Part shown: positions 15,229-24,152 of the stretch, piece after piece
How the letters are laid out: each line of letters starts with the position of its first letter
Numbering within the stretch: the stretch's first letter is position 1
Assembly (NCBI GenBank): GCA_002394385.1
Contig: DGTS01000007.1
Coordinates: 1-57,384, forward strand
Source of the DNA: Prevotella sp. UBA4330
GTDB taxonomy: Bacteria; Bacteroidota; Bacteroidia; Bacteroidales; Bacteroidaceae
DNA: 57,384 bases
Reading direction: 5' to 3'
Made by a program: the position numbers and the translations under genes
Notes under the pieces: model-generated
The model's input: the letters and a program-made list of their open reading frames with translations, nothing else
Database searches by the model: none
What the model was told of the DNA's origin: nothing

Positions 15229-18200
15229 TTATTTGGTGGTGTTCTCAGCGTCTGCATAATCGGAGGGAGACATGCCGAAGTACTTCTTGAACACCGTTGA
15301 GAAGTGCGTCTGGTTGGCAAAGCCGGTGTTGTATGCCACGTCTGCCACCGACACCTTATGCTCACGCAGCAGGCGTGCCGCCTGGTTCAGGCGTATGTTA
15401 CGTATGAAGTCGGCAGTCGGGATGCCCGCTATCTCTTTTATCTTGCGGTGGAGTTGGCTTCTGCTGATGCCCACCTCGGCACAGAGTTGGTCCACCTTGA
15501 ACTCGCTGTCGCCGATGTTCTCGTTTATGGCCTTCACGATGCGGTCCATCAGTTTGTCGTTGTACGACTTAATCTCAATGTCCTCAATCTTACCCTCTTG
15601 TGCCTGAACACCGCTGAACTTGCCGCGCAGTCGGCGCATATTGTCCACCACGTTGTCTATCTGCAGGTGCAGTTCCTCGATGTCGAAAGGCTTCGAGATG
15701 TACGCATCTGCACCATGACGGATGCCGCGCATACGGTCTTCCACCTCCGATTTGGACGTTAGCAGGATCACAGGCAGGTGACTTATCTTGCTGTTTCCTT
15801 TGACACGCTTCAGCAGTTCGATACCATCCATTACCGGCATCATGACATCTGCCACCACGACATCGAAGTGTTGTTGCAGCAGCATCTCCATTGCCGTTTC
15901 GCCGTTGGCGCAGGTCTCTATCTTGAAATACTTGTCCAGTTCGCTCTTGATGTAAAGTCCTATCTCGGGGTCGTCGTCCACGGCGAGCACACGTACATTC
16001 TTGCTGGCGCGGTGGGGTGTCGATGCTGCCGCCGATACCGTCTTTTCACTTATCTCGCTGGGCTGCAAGTGCTCTTTCCCCTCGGGCAGCATTATGGTGA
16101 AGATGCTGCCATGCTCGCCGTCAGTGCGGTTGGCTGCAGTGATGGTTCCCTTGTGCATCTCGACGATAGAGCGGCAGATGTTCAGGCCGAGTCCTGTCCC
16201 TGTGCCTTTCTTTCCCTGCTCGTTGTGTCCCTGATAGAAGCGGTCGAAGAGCCTTGTCGGGTCTTCGTTGCCGAAGCCTGGTCCGTTGTCGATGACGCGT
16301 ATGCATGCCTTCGGCGTGTCGCTGCCGTCATTTTCCTCGCTTACCACTATCTGAACATTGCCTCCTTCGTCAACGAATTTGAACGAGTTGGATATGAGAT
16401 TGCAAATCACCTTCTCGAAGTTGGCGTGGTCGATGTATGCCATCACGGGGCGTGTTGCCCTCTGCTCCACCTTCAGCGTGACATTCCTCTGCTTCGCATT
16501 ATACTGGAACATCGTGCACACGGCGCGGATGAACTTGGCGAGGTCGGTCTCCTGGCATTCCAGTCGCATCATGTGGTTGTCTATCTTACGCTGGTCGAGA
16601 ATCTGGTTGACAAGCGTAAGCAGTCGCTGTGCGTTGCGGTCGATGGTGTCGATGGCCGAGGAAGCCTCTGCCTGCTCTGCTTCTCCGCGCTGTTCAGCAC
16701 CGTTGATGGCACGCAGTTTGCGCAGCGGCGACATGATGAGCGTTAGCGGCGAGCGCAGGTCGTGAGCGGTGTTGATGAGGAACTTCATCTTGGCGTCCTC
16801 CAGTTCGCGCTTGCTGCGCTGGCGATAGAGCCAGAACCCGTAGGCGAGGGCACCGAGCAAGAGCAGTGCGTAGATGAAGTAAGCGAGGCGCGAAGCATAC
16901 CACGGAGCCTCAACCACCACCGTTATGCGTTTAACGTTCTCGGTGTATTGGTCGTCGTTGCGTGCCCTTATCTGCACGTCGTAGGTTCCGGGGCGCAGGT
17001 GGTTGAAGACTATCAGGTTCTCTCCCTCGCCCAGTGGCACCCACTCTCCGTCGATGTTATACTCGAAGACGATGGCCGATGTCTCGTCATAGTGAGAGAG
17101 CATCGAGACACCGAGCACCAGAATGTTTCCCGATGCGGGCACTACGAAGGTCGATGACATAGGGTTCTGCACCACTCCATCGATGATTACGGCAGACAAC
17201 TGCACGTCGCTGATGCTGCGCTCGGCATTTCTCACTACGTCGGGATTGAATATCGCCACGCCGTTGAACGTTCCGAACGCCACGCGGTTGTCGCTGAGCA
17301 GGCTGCCAGTGCCTGTGGCGAAGCCGTTGATGGCTATGCCGTTGCGGTTGCGATGGCTTATGAGCGGTTTGCCGTCGATGTACTGCCAGATGCCGTTCAC
17401 GGTGGTGAGCCAGAGGTCTCCCTTCTTGTCCTCCACGATGTCGCATATCTTCAGAGTGCTCAGTTGTCCATCAGCATCTATCGGCACGAACGACTTCTTC
17501 GCCTTGTCGTATGTAAAGAGGCCATGGTCTGTGCCCACCACGACTTCGCCGTTGCTGCGGATGCATAGGCAGTTGCAGTGTTCTCCCACCATCTGGTATT
17601 GCCATCCTAACGGCTTTTGGTTCATTGTGCGTGTGTCTATTGCCTCGATGCCGTCGGTGGTAGCCACCCACAGTATGCCGTTCTTGGCCAGTTGCAGGTC
17701 CATTACCCAGTCGTTCACCAGACCTTGCTCTGTGGTGGGGTCGTACTGTCGCAAGCGTCGGACACTGCCGCTGGCCTCGTTATACACTATGAGTCCTTTG
17801 CTGAAATCGCTAATGAAATAGGTTCCGTTGCCATCGTCGGCAAAGCCGCGCACCACCCATCCATCGAGTTTCACTCGTGGCTGGGCGCTGCCTGTCACAG
17901 GATTGTAACTATAAACCTCGTTGCGGGCTGCAAGCCAGTATTTGCCTTGGCTGTCACGATAGATTTTCTCGGTGCTGACAGGACTGGCAGGGCGGCCGAT
18001 GACGTTGCCCTCGTGGTCGAGATGATAGATGCCCTGTCCATAAACGGCACAGTAGATGGTGCCGTTGGCTCCATCGACAACTGACGACACGCCCGAACTG
18101 GGGTTGTTTCCGTCGTTGGTGAAGTTCCACACCTGTATTGCCCACGGCTCTTCGTTGGCGAGACAAAGCGTCTTTCCCGTGCAGCAGAGCCAGTAGGAGC

Positions 18201-19131
18201 CATTGGCATCTGCCATGATTTTAGACACGTCAACACGGCTGAGGTTGAGCATCATGCCGCTGCTGGTCGATGGCTTCAGCGTTTTCGTGCCGTGTTCAAT
18301 GGTCATCAGTCCCTGCTCTGCGGTGCCAAAGCCGATGCTGCCATCGGCAGTGATGCACGCATCGTTCACGACATTGCTGCCCAGCAATGCCGACATGTCG
18401 TAGCCGGCATCAACAAGTTTGCCCGTAGAGGCATCGAAACGGAGCACACCTTTGCCGCATGCGGCGAGTATCTGATTGTCTTTTGTCTTCAGGAAATTCA
18501 CCAGCGGGCCCAGTCCGGTGTTGTGCCGTTCGGTCTTTTTCAGCGTTAGTCCGCTGATGGTATAGATGAAATAACTGCCCTCGAAACTTGCTGCGAGCAG
18601 ACGTCCGTCGGGAAGTTCCTGCAAATGGTACAGAAACCAGTCTTGCTCTGTGATGCCCTTAATGGCTTGCAGTTCGTCATGCCCTTTCTGGATGCAGTAG
18701 AGTCCGCCACCCGCTGTAGCCACCCAGATGTTGCCCTTGCTGTCCTCGTATGTCTGTTCCACGCGGTGTGTCATGCCGTCGGGGTATGGCTTGCGCGTGA
18801 AGTTGTCTGTCTCGGGGTTGTAGAGTGCCAGTCCGTGGTTTGTGCCTATCCACAACCGCCCCTCTCTGTCGCTGAAGATATTCGAGATATCGTTGTCGTC
18901 GATGGAGTTCTGGTTAGTCTTGCTGGTGAAGTATTTCTGGAAATGATAGCCATCGAAGCGGTTCAGTCCATAGTCGGTTCCTATCCACACAAAGCCCCGC
19001 TGGTCTTGCGTGATGCAATGGAACTCGGTTCCCGAGATGTCTTGAGACGGGAATATGCGCACTCCTGCCGTTACCATGAGCGGCAAGAGCATTATCAAGG
19101 CAAGGGTTACAAGCCAAGAATACTTATTCAT
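15229..19131 (-). CDS. Hybrid two-component system sensor/regulator (HTCS)
   Basis: 1300 residues from MNKYSWLVTLA; the 22-residue upstream extension overlaps the preceding gene. Order: signal/TM segment (about 5-25); periplasmic beta-propeller of two-component regulator repeats (about 30-650) with recurring VWIGTDYGLNRFD/LWIGTNHGLALYN blades; a Y_Y_Y domain; TM (about 750-771); HisKA with phospho-acceptor His near 789 (NTAHDLRSPLTL); HATPase with DNGPGFG and GTGLGLNI; receiver (VDDDPEIG, VVADVMMPVMDG with Asp near 1092); AraC-type HTH (about 1210-1297). All catalytic motifs look intact. HTCS proteins sense oligosaccharides in the periplasm and switch on glycan loci, but no susC/susD or glycosidase gene is adjacent, so its target is unknown. 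Confidence 0.93.
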   Translation of the reverse strand: MNKYSWLVTLALIMLLPLMVTAGVRIFPSQDISGTEFHCITQDQRGFVWIGTDYGLNRFDGYHFQKYFTSKTNQNSIDDNDISNIFSDREGRLWIGTNHGLALYNPETDNFTRKPYPDGMTHRVEQTYEDSKGNIWVATAGGGLYCIQKGHDELQAIKGITEQDWFLYHLQELPDGRLLAASFEGSYFIYTISGLTLKKTERHNTGLGPLVNFLKTKDNQILAACGKGVLRFDASTGKLVDAGYDMSALLGSNVVNDACITADGSIGFGTAEQGLMTIEHGTKTLKPSTSSGMMLNLSRVDVSKIMADANGSYWLCCTGKTLCLANEEPWAIQVWNFTNDGNNPSSGVSSVVDGANGTIYCAVYGQGIYHLDHEGNVIGRPASPVSTEKIYRDSQGKYWLAARNEVYSYNPVTGSAQPRVKLDGWVVRGFADDGNGTYFISDFSKGLIVYNEASGSVRRLRQYDPTTEQGLVNDWVMDLQLAKNGILWVATTDGIEAIDTRTMNQKPLGWQYQMVGEHCNCLCIRSNGEVVVGTDHGLFTYDKAKKSFVPIDADGQLSTLKICDIVEDKKGDLWLTTVNGIWQYIDGKPLISHRNRNGIAINGFATGTGSLLSDNRVAFGTFNGVAIFNPDVVRNAERSISDVQLSAVIIDGVVQNPMSSTFVVPASGNILVLGVSMLSHYDETSAIVFEYNIDGEWVPLGEGENLIVFNHLRPGTYDVQIRARNDDQYTENVKRITVVVEAPWYASRLAYFIYALLLLGALAYGFWLYRQRSKRELEDAKMKFLINTAHDLRSPLTLIMSPLRKLRAINGAEQRGEAEQAEASSAIDTIDRNAQRLLTLVNQILDQRKIDNHMMRLECQETDLAKFIRAVCTMFQYNAKQRNVTLKVEQRATRPVMAYIDHANFEKVICNLISNSFKFVDEGGNVQIVVSEENDGSDTPKACIRVIDNGPGFGNEDPTRLFDRFYQGHNEQGKKGTGTGLGLNICRSIVEMHKGTITAANRTDGEHGSIFTIMLPEGKEHLQPSEISEKTVSAAASTPHRASKNVRVLAVDDDPEIGLYIKSELDKYFKIETCANGETAMEMLLQQHFDVVVADVMMPVMDGIELLKRVKGNSKISHLPVILLTSKSEVEDRMRGIRHGADAYISKPFDIEELHLQIDNVVDNMRRLRGKFSGVQAQEGKIEDIEIKSYNDKLMDRIVKAINENIGDSEFKVDQLCAEVGISRSQLHRKIKEIAGIPTADFIRNIRLNQAARLLREHKVSVADVAYNTGFANQTHFSTVFKKYFGMSPSDYADAENTTK

Positions 19132-19181
19132 CTTATCTAAGGTAATTATTAGGTTATTTTTCTTTTTCAGTACATGCTGTA

Positions 19182-20831
19182 TCATCTGCCGAGCCAAGAC
19201 TCAGGGTTCAGTTTCGCCGTTTCCTTGCGCAACTGGAACTGCAGTATGTTGTCTGTGCCCACGGTGCCAAGCGTCTGACCTGTCTTCACCTGCTGTCCGC
19301 GATGCACACTGACCGACTTCAGGTTGCAATACACCGAGATGTACTTGCCATGACGCACCATTACGACATTAGTACCGCTGAAACTGAACACAGCACTCAC
19401 CTCGCCGTTGAAGATGCTGCGCACCGCCGCGCCTGGCTGTCCCTGAATGTTTATGCCCTTGTTGTCGAGAGTCACGTTGCGCAGACCTTCGACATTATAT
19501 TGTCCGAAATGGCTCACTATGCGGCATCTTCCCGACATCGGCATAGGCAGGCGGCCGCGGTTGCTCTCGAAGTTGCTGCTCAACTGTCTGTCAACGGTGG
19601 TCATTGTCTCAGCAGCCTCATTCTCGCGAGTAGCGCGATCCACCTCTTTTGCCGAACGTTCCTCGTCGGCCCGTGCCTTGCGCTCTGCTGCCATGCGGCG
19701 TTCCTCGGCAGCCCTTGCAGCCCTTTCGGCGCGTGCTTTCTCCTCAGCACTTTTCTTTGCTGCGGCTCGCTGTTCTGCTTTCGCCCTCTGTTCTGCCGCC
19801 CTTGCCTCTGCCACTCTGCGTGCATTCTCGCGTGCAGCGGCCTCGGCAGCGGCTTTCTTTCGTGCCAGTTCTTCTGCCCGTTTCTTCTTAGCGGCAGCCT
19901 CGGCAGCGGCTCTCTTGCGTGCCTCCGCCTCTGCACGAGCCTTGGCTTTCGCTATCTCTTCAGCCACGAGACGGTCTATCTGGGCGTTCAGTTGCGCGTC
20001 TTTCTGACGTTGCTCTGCCAGCACCGACTGTATGGTTTTCTGCTGTTGTTGCAGCGACGCCACCACCTTCTGCTGTTCCTGTTGCTGCCCCTCGAGTGCT
20101 GCGTGCTCCTGTTTTCCTTTATATAAAAGGGTGTTCTTACTGGTCTTTTGCTTCTCCAGTTCCTTATGCTTGTCTGTTATCTGCTGCTGTTTCTCCTTCA
20201 CCATCTCTCCCTGCGCACGCTGATATGCGGCATATTCGCGGACGAAGCGGAGGCGACGGTACATCTGCGGCAGACTCTGGGCACTGAAGATGAACATCAA
20301 CTGGTCTTGAACGCCACGGTGGCGTGCCACATATTTCATCGACTTAATGTATTTCTCCCTGCGATCCTCCAGTTGCTCCTCGAGTGTCTTTAGTTGAGAG
20401 CGCAGCAAGTCCATGCTGCCGTTGATGGTGGTTATCTCGCCCTGTATGTCCTCAATGTTTCGCTTTCGCGTCTCTATCTCGGAGTTCAGTTGCACCAGAT
20501 TCTTCAGACGGTTCTCCACATCGGTCTTGTTGGCTTGCAGTTTTCTCTCATGTTCCTTGATGGTTTTCTGTATCTGCGAGCGCTGGTTCTGCAGACCTCT
20601 AATCTCTGGGGTGCTGTAGTCCTGTTTGTTTCCTTTCCCCTGTTTCTTTCCCTTTTGGGTATTCTTTCCCTTGCCCGACTGCTGTTTCTTGCCCTTTTGT
20701 GTTCGTTGCTGCGTTGTCTTGCGCTGTGTTTGCGTGGTGCGAGTCTGCTTCTTCTGCACAGTTTTCTTCTGCTGTGCATACGGAGCGAGTGCAAGCGCCG
20801 CCATCATGACAATGAGAATCAGTCTTTTCAT
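19182..20831 (-). CDS. EnvC-like murein hydrolase activator, degenerate LytM domain
   Basis: 549 residues. Signal peptide (1-19), a Lys/Gln/Thr-rich low-complexity stretch (about 20-75), a long coiled coil (about 75-290), an Ala/Lys/Glu/Arg-rich helical segment (about 290-400) and a C-terminal LytM/M23 domain (about 430-549). The zinc ligands of active M23 peptidases are missing: the HxH-type strand reads LQFQLRK and the usual YxHL is YCNL. That is the situation in E. coli EnvC, which has no activity of its own and activates amidases during septum splitting. Overlaps the DUF4292 gene by 4 bp. Part of a dut-TPR-DUF4292-EnvC unit. Confidence 0.88.
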   Translation of the reverse strand: MKRLILIVMMAALALAPYAQQKKTVQKKQTRTTQTQRKTTQQRTQKGKKQQSGKGKNTQKGKKQGKGNKQDYSTPEIRGLQNQRSQIQKTIKEHERKLQANKTDVENRLKNLVQLNSEIETRKRNIEDIQGEITTINGSMDLLRSQLKTLEEQLEDRREKYIKSMKYVARHRGVQDQLMFIFSAQSLPQMYRRLRFVREYAAYQRAQGEMVKEKQQQITDKHKELEKQKTSKNTLLYKGKQEHAALEGQQQEQQKVVASLQQQQKTIQSVLAEQRQKDAQLNAQIDRLVAEEIAKAKARAEAEARKRAAAEAAAKKKRAEELARKKAAAEAAARENARRVAEARAAEQRAKAEQRAAAKKSAEEKARAERAARAAEERRMAAERKARADEERSAKEVDRATRENEAAETMTTVDRQLSSNFESNRGRLPMPMSGRCRIVSHFGQYNVEGLRNVTLDNKGINIQGQPGAAVRSIFNGEVSAVFSFSGTNVVMVRHGKYISVYCNLKSVSVHRGQQVKTGQTLGTVGTDNILQFQLRKETAKLNPESWLGR

Positions 20832-21715
20832 TTAACGCTGAGTATTTTGTTCAACACTTCCTCTGCTGAGACTGGGGTGTATTTACCTGACAGTTGGGTG
20901 CGCGACTCCCAGTCGGAACTGTTCGAGAGGTTGTCAAGAGAGAGTTCCACGGTCATGCTCTGTCCACCTTTCAGTGCCGACGATGCAGCCGTGATGTTTA
21001 TCTGTGCAGGGAATTTCTTTCCTCCGAAGGCTGTGAAGTTGCCGTAGTTCCACTTCAGCGTAGCATTGCCCCACTCGCTGTTGGTATATGCCACGTCGGC
21101 CTGCTTTATCTCGAAGGTCTTGTTGTCGGCCTGCCATTTATAACTCATCTTGTCTCGGCTGAGTGCGATGATGCTGCAAAGAGCCTCTGGCAGCAGGTCA
21201 ACATCAAACTTCTTCAGTTCCGAGTCGCGCATCTGGTCGCTGCCTGGAATGAAGAGTTGGTTCCAGAAGAGTGCCTGAAGAGAGTAGAAGTTCAGTCCGT
21301 TGCGTTTCAGGAATGCCACTTCCGAATAGTCGGCCTTGAGATATTGCTTGTGTATTCGGTCAACAATCATCACATAGTCCTTGGTGAGTTCTATGCGGCC
21401 TGCCTCGAAGAGTCCCATCGGTGTCAACTGAATGCGTATCACGTCGTCGCGGCGCATGTGGAGCGAGCCGCCAACAGTGATGTCCTTCGAGCCTTTCTTC
21501 ACTCTGAACTTGAGTTTCGCGGTTATGTTCTTCTGCGCCACGGCATTGTCAGAGACACCGCGCACGAACTTCAGTCGTGCCGCCTCGGTGTTCTCGACCA
21601 CATTGCCCGCAGGGTTTTTGGTGGTGTTCACCGCCGTCTTCGTTGTGCCGCAGGCTGCCAGCATCGTCACTGCCGCAACCGCGAGGGTATTTGTTATCAG
21701 TCTGTTTAATCTCAT
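20828..21715 (-). CDS. DUF4292 lipoprotein
   Basis: 295 residues. Lipobox MLAAC with Cys at 22. The body has repeating amphipathic strands (KLKFRVKKGSKDITVGGSLHMRRDDVIRIQLTPMG) typical of DUF4292, a LolA/LppX-like beta-fold in periplasmic lipoproteins; the fold suggests binding of a hydrophobic ligand but no function is established. It overlaps its neighbours by 4 bp on both sides (start inside the TPR gene stop, stop inside the EnvC-like start), strong evidence for translational coupling within an envelope operon. Confidence 0.85.
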   Translation of the reverse strand: MRLNRLITNTLAVAAVTMLAACGTTKTAVNTTKNPAGNVVENTEAARLKFVRGVSDNAVAQKNITAKLKFRVKKGSKDITVGGSLHMRRDDVIRIQLTPMGLFEAGRIELTKDYVMIVDRIHKQYLKADYSEVAFLKRNGLNFYSLQALFWNQLFIPGSDQMRDSELKKFDVDLLPEALCSIIALSRDKMSYKWQADNKTFEIKQADVAYTNSEWGNATLKWNYGNFTAFGGKKFPAQINITAASSALKGGQSMTVELSLDNLSNSSDWESRTQLSGKYTPVSAEEVLNKILSVK

Positions 21716-23490
21716 TTCTCGAAATATTTTTTCTGTTTCAGTTTCTTTAAAAGCACCTTGCTGTCTCCTCCTTCATCCACTGCCTGTTGCCAATATTTCA
21801 GCGCCTCGGCATGTTCGCCGCACTTCCAGTAGATGTCGCCGGCATGTTCTATCACGTCGGCACTTGGCTTCTCATAGTTTTTCAGAGCCTGGTCGATGTA
21901 GATTTTCGCCTCCTCATAGCGGCTCTGCATGAACAGAATCCATGCGTAAGTGTCAAGATAGATGCCGTTGTTAGGCTCCGCCTTCACCGTGACATAACTC
22001 ATCTGCTCTGCTTTCTGCAGGTTCTTGCCTGTAAGACTGAGGTAATAGGCATAATTGTTCAGGCACGGCACGTTATCGCTTTTCCACACAAGGCAACTGT
22101 CGTATGCGGCAAATGCCTCGTCGAGCATTCCCTTTGTGTGATACAGGTCGCCGCGAAGTCCATAGAAATCGGACACAAGGTCTTTGTTGCTTTGGTCGTT
22201 AATCACAGCCACGCCGCGGCGCGTTGCATCGATGGCCTCGTCGATGCGGTCCTGCATGTTATATCCAAGTGCCATGAAGTAATAAAACGCCATTTCATCG
22301 GGATTATACTGCTGTGCCGTGCGGCAGAGGTCTATGACGCGGTCGAAGTCTTTCTTTCCCCATGCCGACTGAATCAGTTGCAGGCGTGCTCCCGCCTCGT
22401 CAGGCGCTATCTCGAGTGCCTTTTCGAGCACCGCGTCAATGGTGTCCTGCGGATATTCCTTCAGTTTCAGGTAACTGGCATAGAGTTCTGTCATGTCGGG
22501 GGTGGTCTGCGGCTCGGCGAGGATGCGTTGGAAGAGACGTACTATCTCAGGACTGCCAGCACCGACGCGCTCGTTCTCATCGACGACCTGTCTCAGAATG
22601 TGTATCTTCGTTGCCGAAGGCGTCTTGTTGCTGATGAGCACTTTCTCTATCATGTCCTGTGCCAGTGAGTCCTCGCCCACCTGTTTGTAATAGTCGAGCA
22701 TCGACATCTGGGCAGAGACATTGTCGGGTTCCTGCTCCAGCACCGCCTCATACTCGTCGAGGGCTTCGTCCTCACGGTCGTTCTGCAACAGCCAGTTGCC
22801 CATCATCACGCGGTAGTTGAGGTCGTTAGGATACTTGTCGGAGAGTTGTTTCAGCGCGTTAAATTCGGCTTTTTTATCGCCTTTCAGCGAGTAGGCACGC
22901 ATCTTCGAGAGCGTTATCTGCTCGTTGCTGCCCTCCACTTGCTCCATTTTCTCCAGCGTGCTCACCACTTTGTCGTAGTTCTTCTGCTGGTTGTAGAGTT
23001 GTGCCAGTACGGTAAGCACATCGGTGCGGTCACGGTTGTTGGAGTAGAGCCGCTCGTAGGTGTCTATCGCCTTGCCGTAGTTCTGGGTGTTGATGTACGA
23101 CAGCGCCAGTCGCTCTATGTAGATGTCGTTTTGCGGACTGAGCACAGCGGCACGTTCCATCGACTGCATCGCCATACTGTCTCTGCCGAGTTCGGTGTAA
23201 TAAGACGCAAGGGTGAAATACAACTCTGCGGCATTAGGGTTTATCGTAAGACAATGATTCAGCAGGTCGAAGGCAGCATCGTAGTTGTTCTTGTTCTGCT
23301 GCTCCACCGCCTCAAAGAAGAAATACTTCATGCGTTGCTCGTCGTTATGGCTGAGAGACTCAACCACAACGTTCTTCTCACCGCTTATTGCCTGTTTCAC
23401 CGATATGGATTTCGGCGTGTTGCAAGAAGCGATGAACAAGAGCGAAGCCACAAAGGCAACGCCAGAAGACACCAAACGTGTTATTTGCAT
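21712..23490 (-). CDS. TPR-repeat lipoprotein
   Basis: 592 residues. Lipobox LLFIASC with Cys at 23. From about residue 50 almost the whole protein is a superhelix of 34-residue TPR units (AAELYFTLASYYTELGRDSMAMQSMERAAVLSP; IYIERLALSYINTQNYGKAIDTYERL; ADVIEHAGDIYWKCGEHAEALKYWQQAV). TPR arrays are protein-binding scaffolds, so it probably organises a periplasmic or outer-membrane complex with the co-translated DUF4292 and EnvC-like partners. It starts 27 bp downstream of dut. Confidence 0.88.
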   Translation of the reverse strand: MQITRLVSSGVAFVASLLFIASCNTPKSISVKQAISGEKNVVVESLSHNDEQRMKYFFFEAVEQQNKNNYDAAFDLLNHCLTINPNAAELYFTLASYYTELGRDSMAMQSMERAAVLSPQNDIYIERLALSYINTQNYGKAIDTYERLYSNNRDRTDVLTVLAQLYNQQKNYDKVVSTLEKMEQVEGSNEQITLSKMRAYSLKGDKKAEFNALKQLSDKYPNDLNYRVMMGNWLLQNDREDEALDEYEAVLEQEPDNVSAQMSMLDYYKQVGEDSLAQDMIEKVLISNKTPSATKIHILRQVVDENERVGAGSPEIVRLFQRILAEPQTTPDMTELYASYLKLKEYPQDTIDAVLEKALEIAPDEAGARLQLIQSAWGKKDFDRVIDLCRTAQQYNPDEMAFYYFMALGYNMQDRIDEAIDATRRGVAVINDQSNKDLVSDFYGLRGDLYHTKGMLDEAFAAYDSCLVWKSDNVPCLNNYAYYLSLTGKNLQKAEQMSYVTVKAEPNNGIYLDTYAWILFMQSRYEEAKIYIDQALKNYEKPSADVIEHAGDIYWKCGEHAEALKYWQQAVDEGGDSKVLLKKLKQKKYFEK

Positions 23491-23517
23491 TTATGTTTTA
23501 TACTTACGTCGTCAATG

Positions 23518-23955
23518 TTATTTCACTCCCGTATGACCATAACCGCCCTCGCCGCGCTCCGTCTCGTCGAGCACTTCGACAGCGATGAAATCGGCATTTT
23601 CGTGCCGTGCAATGACCATCTGGGCTATGCGCTCGCCATCGTTGATGACGAAATCCTTGTCGCCAAGGTTAATCAACAGCACTCCCACCTCGCCTCTGTA
23701 ATCGGCATCGACAGTGCCTGGGGCATTGAGCACGGTAAGTCCATGCTTCAGCGCCAGTCCGCTGCGCGGGCGCACCTGTGCCTCGTAGCCTGCCGGCAGG
23801 GCGATATGAAGTCCTGTCGGGATGAGACGGCGCTCCATTGGGCGCAGTGTTATCGGCTCGTCGATGTTAGCGCGCAGGTCCATTCCCGCGCTCTGTGAAG
23901 TGGCATAAGCCGGAAGCGGCTGATGACCTTTATTAACTACTTTTACCTGTATCAT
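23518..23955 (-). CDS. dut: dUTP diphosphatase (dUTPase)
   Basis: About 145 residues from MIQVKVVNKG, the usual length; an upstream extension (MHIIIANGN) is rejected because the promoter box lies at 23979-23987. Trimeric dUTPase motifs in order: SAGMDLRAN, VRPRSGLALKHGL, the uracil-binding hairpin VLNAPGTVDADYRGE, GERIAQMV and the C-terminal flexible ERGEGGYGHTG. Hydrolyses dUTP to dUMP, keeping uracil out of DNA and feeding thymidylate synthesis. First gene of the envelope unit and divergent from dgt, another nucleotide-pool enzyme. Confidence 0.97.
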   Translation of the reverse strand: MIQVKVVNKGHQPLPAYATSQSAGMDLRANIDEPITLRPMERRLIPTGLHIALPAGYEAQVRPRSGLALKHGLTVLNAPGTVDADYRGEVGVLLINLGDKDFVINDGERIAQMVIARHENADFIAVEVLDETERGEGGYGHTGVK

Positions 23956-23978
23956 GTTTCCATTTGCAATAATAATGT

Positions 23979-23987
23979 GCAAAAATA
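23979..23987 (-). promoter_or_regulatory. -7 promoter box of dut and the downstream envelope genes
   Basis: Minus strand TATTTTTGC, 24 bp before the dut ATG. Confidence 0.65.
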
Positions 23988-24052
23988 CGAAATAAAGATT
24001 GTTTGATGAAATTTTTTAATACTAAATTAGTCGAAATTACTTCATTTTATAT

Positions 24053-24061
24053 TACTTTTGC
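24053..24061 (+). promoter_or_regulatory. -7 promoter box of dgt
   Basis: TACTTTTGC. It lies inside the longest open frame (which begins at 24003) and so places the true dgt start downstream, at 24153 or 24162. Confidence 0.7.
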
Positions 24062-24152
24062 ACCTACAAGAGCGTTTTGCGAGGCAAAAAGCAGGGACAA
24101 CCGCTACCTAACACCGCAAAGCACAGCAACGTCTGACAAGACAAAAGGGAAA

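Noticed and set aside
15778..16746. 322-codon plus-strand frame opposite the HTCS kinase domain
   Set aside because: Antisense of conserved catalytic motifs; no independent support.
22846..23898. 350-codon plus-strand frame opposite the TPR protein and dut
   Set aside because: It crosses two genuine genes and their promoter region, and its His/Leu/Val-rich text is typical of antisense reading.
24003..24152. 50-residue N-terminal extension of dgt
   Set aside because: A consensus -7 box lies inside it, and its AT-rich text does not resemble the dGTPase family start.
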